From: Comamonadaceae bacterium
GTDB taxonomy: Bacteria; Pseudomonadota; Gammaproteobacteria; Burkholderiales; Burkholderiaceae
Length of the DNA stretch: 31,848 bases
Assembly: GCA_947377705.1 (NCBI GenBank)
Contig: CANCGU010000007.1
Span: forward strand, 1-31,848
Direction of reading: 5' to 3'
Position 1 is the first letter of the stretch; each line of letters starts with the position of its first letter. A program made the translations under genes and the position numbers. Under the pieces are notes generated by a model, which searched no databases, was not told the DNA's origin, and saw nothing but the letters and a program-made list of their open reading frames with translations. Of the stretch, positions 30,856-31,848 are shown piece by piece.

Positions 30856-31797
30856 TCACATATTGAAATCAGTGGGGTGGCCGTCGAGGGCCTTCATGAT
30901 GAGGTTGCGGTCGAGGCGGTCACTCAAGAGCGCGGCAAAGTCATACACAAAGTGGCGAATGTAGGCGCTGCGTTTGAAGGCAATACGCGCCACGTTTTTG
31001 CCAAACAGCTGCGATGCTGGGCGGGCAACCAGGTCGTCGTCCAAGCCGTCTTTCACGGCCATCTCGGCCACGATGCCCACGCCCAGCCCTAAGCGCACGT
31101 AGGTTTTGATGACGTCAGAGTCAATCGCTTCTAGCGCGATGCGCGGGGTGAGGTTTTTGGCAGCAAAGGCTTTGTCAATGCGGGTGCGGCCAGTGAAGGA
31201 CGGGTGGTAGGTGATGATGGGTTCGGCCGCCAAGTCTTCGAGCGTGATGCGCACTTTGCCCGCGAGCGGGTGTGATTTGGGGATGACCAACATGTGTTCC
31301 CACTCATAGCAGGGCAGTGTCACCAGGTCGGGGTATTCAGACAGTGACTCAGTGGCAATGCCAATCTCGGCCACTTCATCCATCACCATTTGTGCCACTT
31401 GCGCGGGGGCGCCTTGGTGCAGGCTGATGTTCACATTGGGGTAGGCCTCGCGCAACTTGGCCACGGGCACGGGCAGTACATAGCGGGCTTGGGTATGGGT
31501 GGTGGCAATCGACAATGTGCCGCTGTCTTCGGCGCTGAACTGCTCGCCAATGCGCTTGAGGTTGCCCACTTCGCGCAATATCACCTCGATGCTACGCAGC
31601 ACATGCTGGCCTGGCTCGGTCACGCGCTTGAGGCGTTTGCCGTGACGCGAGAAGATTTCGATGCCCAGCTCTTCTTCCAGCTCAATGATGGCTTTGGAGA
31701 CGCCGGGCTGGGAGGTGTGCAGCGATTTGGCCACCTCGGTGAGGTTGAGGTTGCGGCGGACGGCTTCTTGGACGAAGCGAAACTGATGTAGGTTCAT
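30856..31797 (-). CDS. cysB: CysB-family LysR transcriptional regulator
   Basis: The 313-residue protein has an N-terminal winged helix-turn-helix (residues 1-60, LTEVAKSLHTSQPGVSKAI) and the CysB effector domain with TTHTQARYVLP near 97-107, the sulfate/O-acetylserine-binding motif, and DVIKTYVRLGLGVGI near 225. CysB activates sulfate uptake and cysteine synthesis genes and responds to N-acetylserine. A second paralogue (Cbl-like) is possible. The gene is first in a minus-strand cluster running to the aminotransferase, methyltransferase and ykgJ. The window ends only 51 bases upstream of the start. Confidence 0.93.
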   Translation of the reverse strand: MNLHQFRFVQEAVRRNLNLTEVAKSLHTSQPGVSKAIIELEEELGIEIFSRHGKRLKRVTEPGQHVLRSIEVILREVGNLKRIGEQFSAEDSGTLSIATTHTQARYVLPVPVAKLREAYPNVNISLHQGAPAQVAQMVMDEVAEIGIATESLSEYPDLVTLPCYEWEHMLVIPKSHPLAGKVRITLEDLAAEPIITYHPSFTGRTRIDKAFAAKNLTPRIALEAIDSDVIKTYVRLGLGVGIVAEMAVKDGLDDDLVARPASQLFGKNVARIAFKRSAYIRHFVYDFAALLSDRLDRNLIMKALDGHPTDFNM

Positions 31798-31823
31798 GGC
31801 GTGGCTGGGTAATGTGCCGCATC

Positions 31824-31829
31824 ATTATG
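31824..31829 (-). promoter_or_regulatory. Possible -10 element of cysB
   Basis: On the minus strand CATAAT matches five of six bases of TATAAT and lies 26 bases before the ATG. The -35 region falls at the very end of the window and shows no clear TTGACA. Confidence 0.3.
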
Positions 31830-31848
31830 CCTTGAGCATCTAATTAAT

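Overview
The window looks like a chromosomal segment of a freshwater-type betaproteobacterium of the order Burkholderiales, most likely Comamonadaceae (a Limnohabitans- or Rhodoferax-like genome). The basis is the style of the proteins and the set of neighbours (chrA, mnmC, yggX, dsbB, argA, hrpA, cysB); I ran no similarity search. It is densely coded: no gap between genes exceeds about 140 bases, and I see no rRNA, tRNA, CRISPR array, insertion sequence, integrase or phage gene.

Region 1 (1 to about 9.2 kb) is a membrane-lipid island. The tail of an LpxH/PlcP-like metallophosphoesterase overlaps a GT4 glycosyltransferase by 4 bases. That gene overlaps a small unknown gene by 4 bases. A UDP-glucose 6-dehydrogenase follows, overlapping an LplT-type lysophospholipid transporter. 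On the opposite strand lies a second GT4 glycosyltransferase, divergent from a DUF962/Mpo1-like membrane protein. A class III PLP enzyme with a long N-terminal extension is divergent from an E. coli-type phosphatidylserine decarboxylase. A PlcP-like hydrolase next to a lipid glycosyltransferase is the known arrangement for replacing phospholipids with glycolipids during phosphate starvation. The dehydrogenase would supply UDP-glucuronate for glucuronosyl-diacylglycerol.

Region 2 (9.2 to 15.2 kb) is a polyphosphate locus: a DUF4010/MgtC-like membrane protein, ppk1, sixA, a lysine-rich histone-like protein and ppx. An 18-base Pho-box-like repeat (two 7-base TGTCAY/CGTCAY units 11 bases apart) lies upstream of ppk, upstream of the histone-like gene, upstream of ppx and, more weakly, between the second glycosyltransferase and the Mpo1-like gene and before ugd. 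This ties the two regions together as one possible phosphate-stress unit: spare phospholipid phosphate on one side, store or mobilise polyphosphate on the other.

Region 3 (15.2 to 22.2 kb, all minus strand) reads in transcription order: a thiol dioxygenase fused to four rhodanese domains, yggX, mnmC with an eroded methyltransferase half, a chromate transporter, and a leucine-rich-repeat protein kinase.

Region 4 (22.2 to 31.8 kb) is mostly housekeeping: dsbB, argA, hrpA (with a palindromic insert in its linker), and a minus-strand cluster of cysB, a YbdL-like aminotransferase, a SAM methyltransferase and a YkgJ-type cysteine-cluster protein.

Functional calls rest on motifs read by eye. Pho-box calls are pattern matches without statistics, and several sites lie in an orientation that does not suit the nearest gene.
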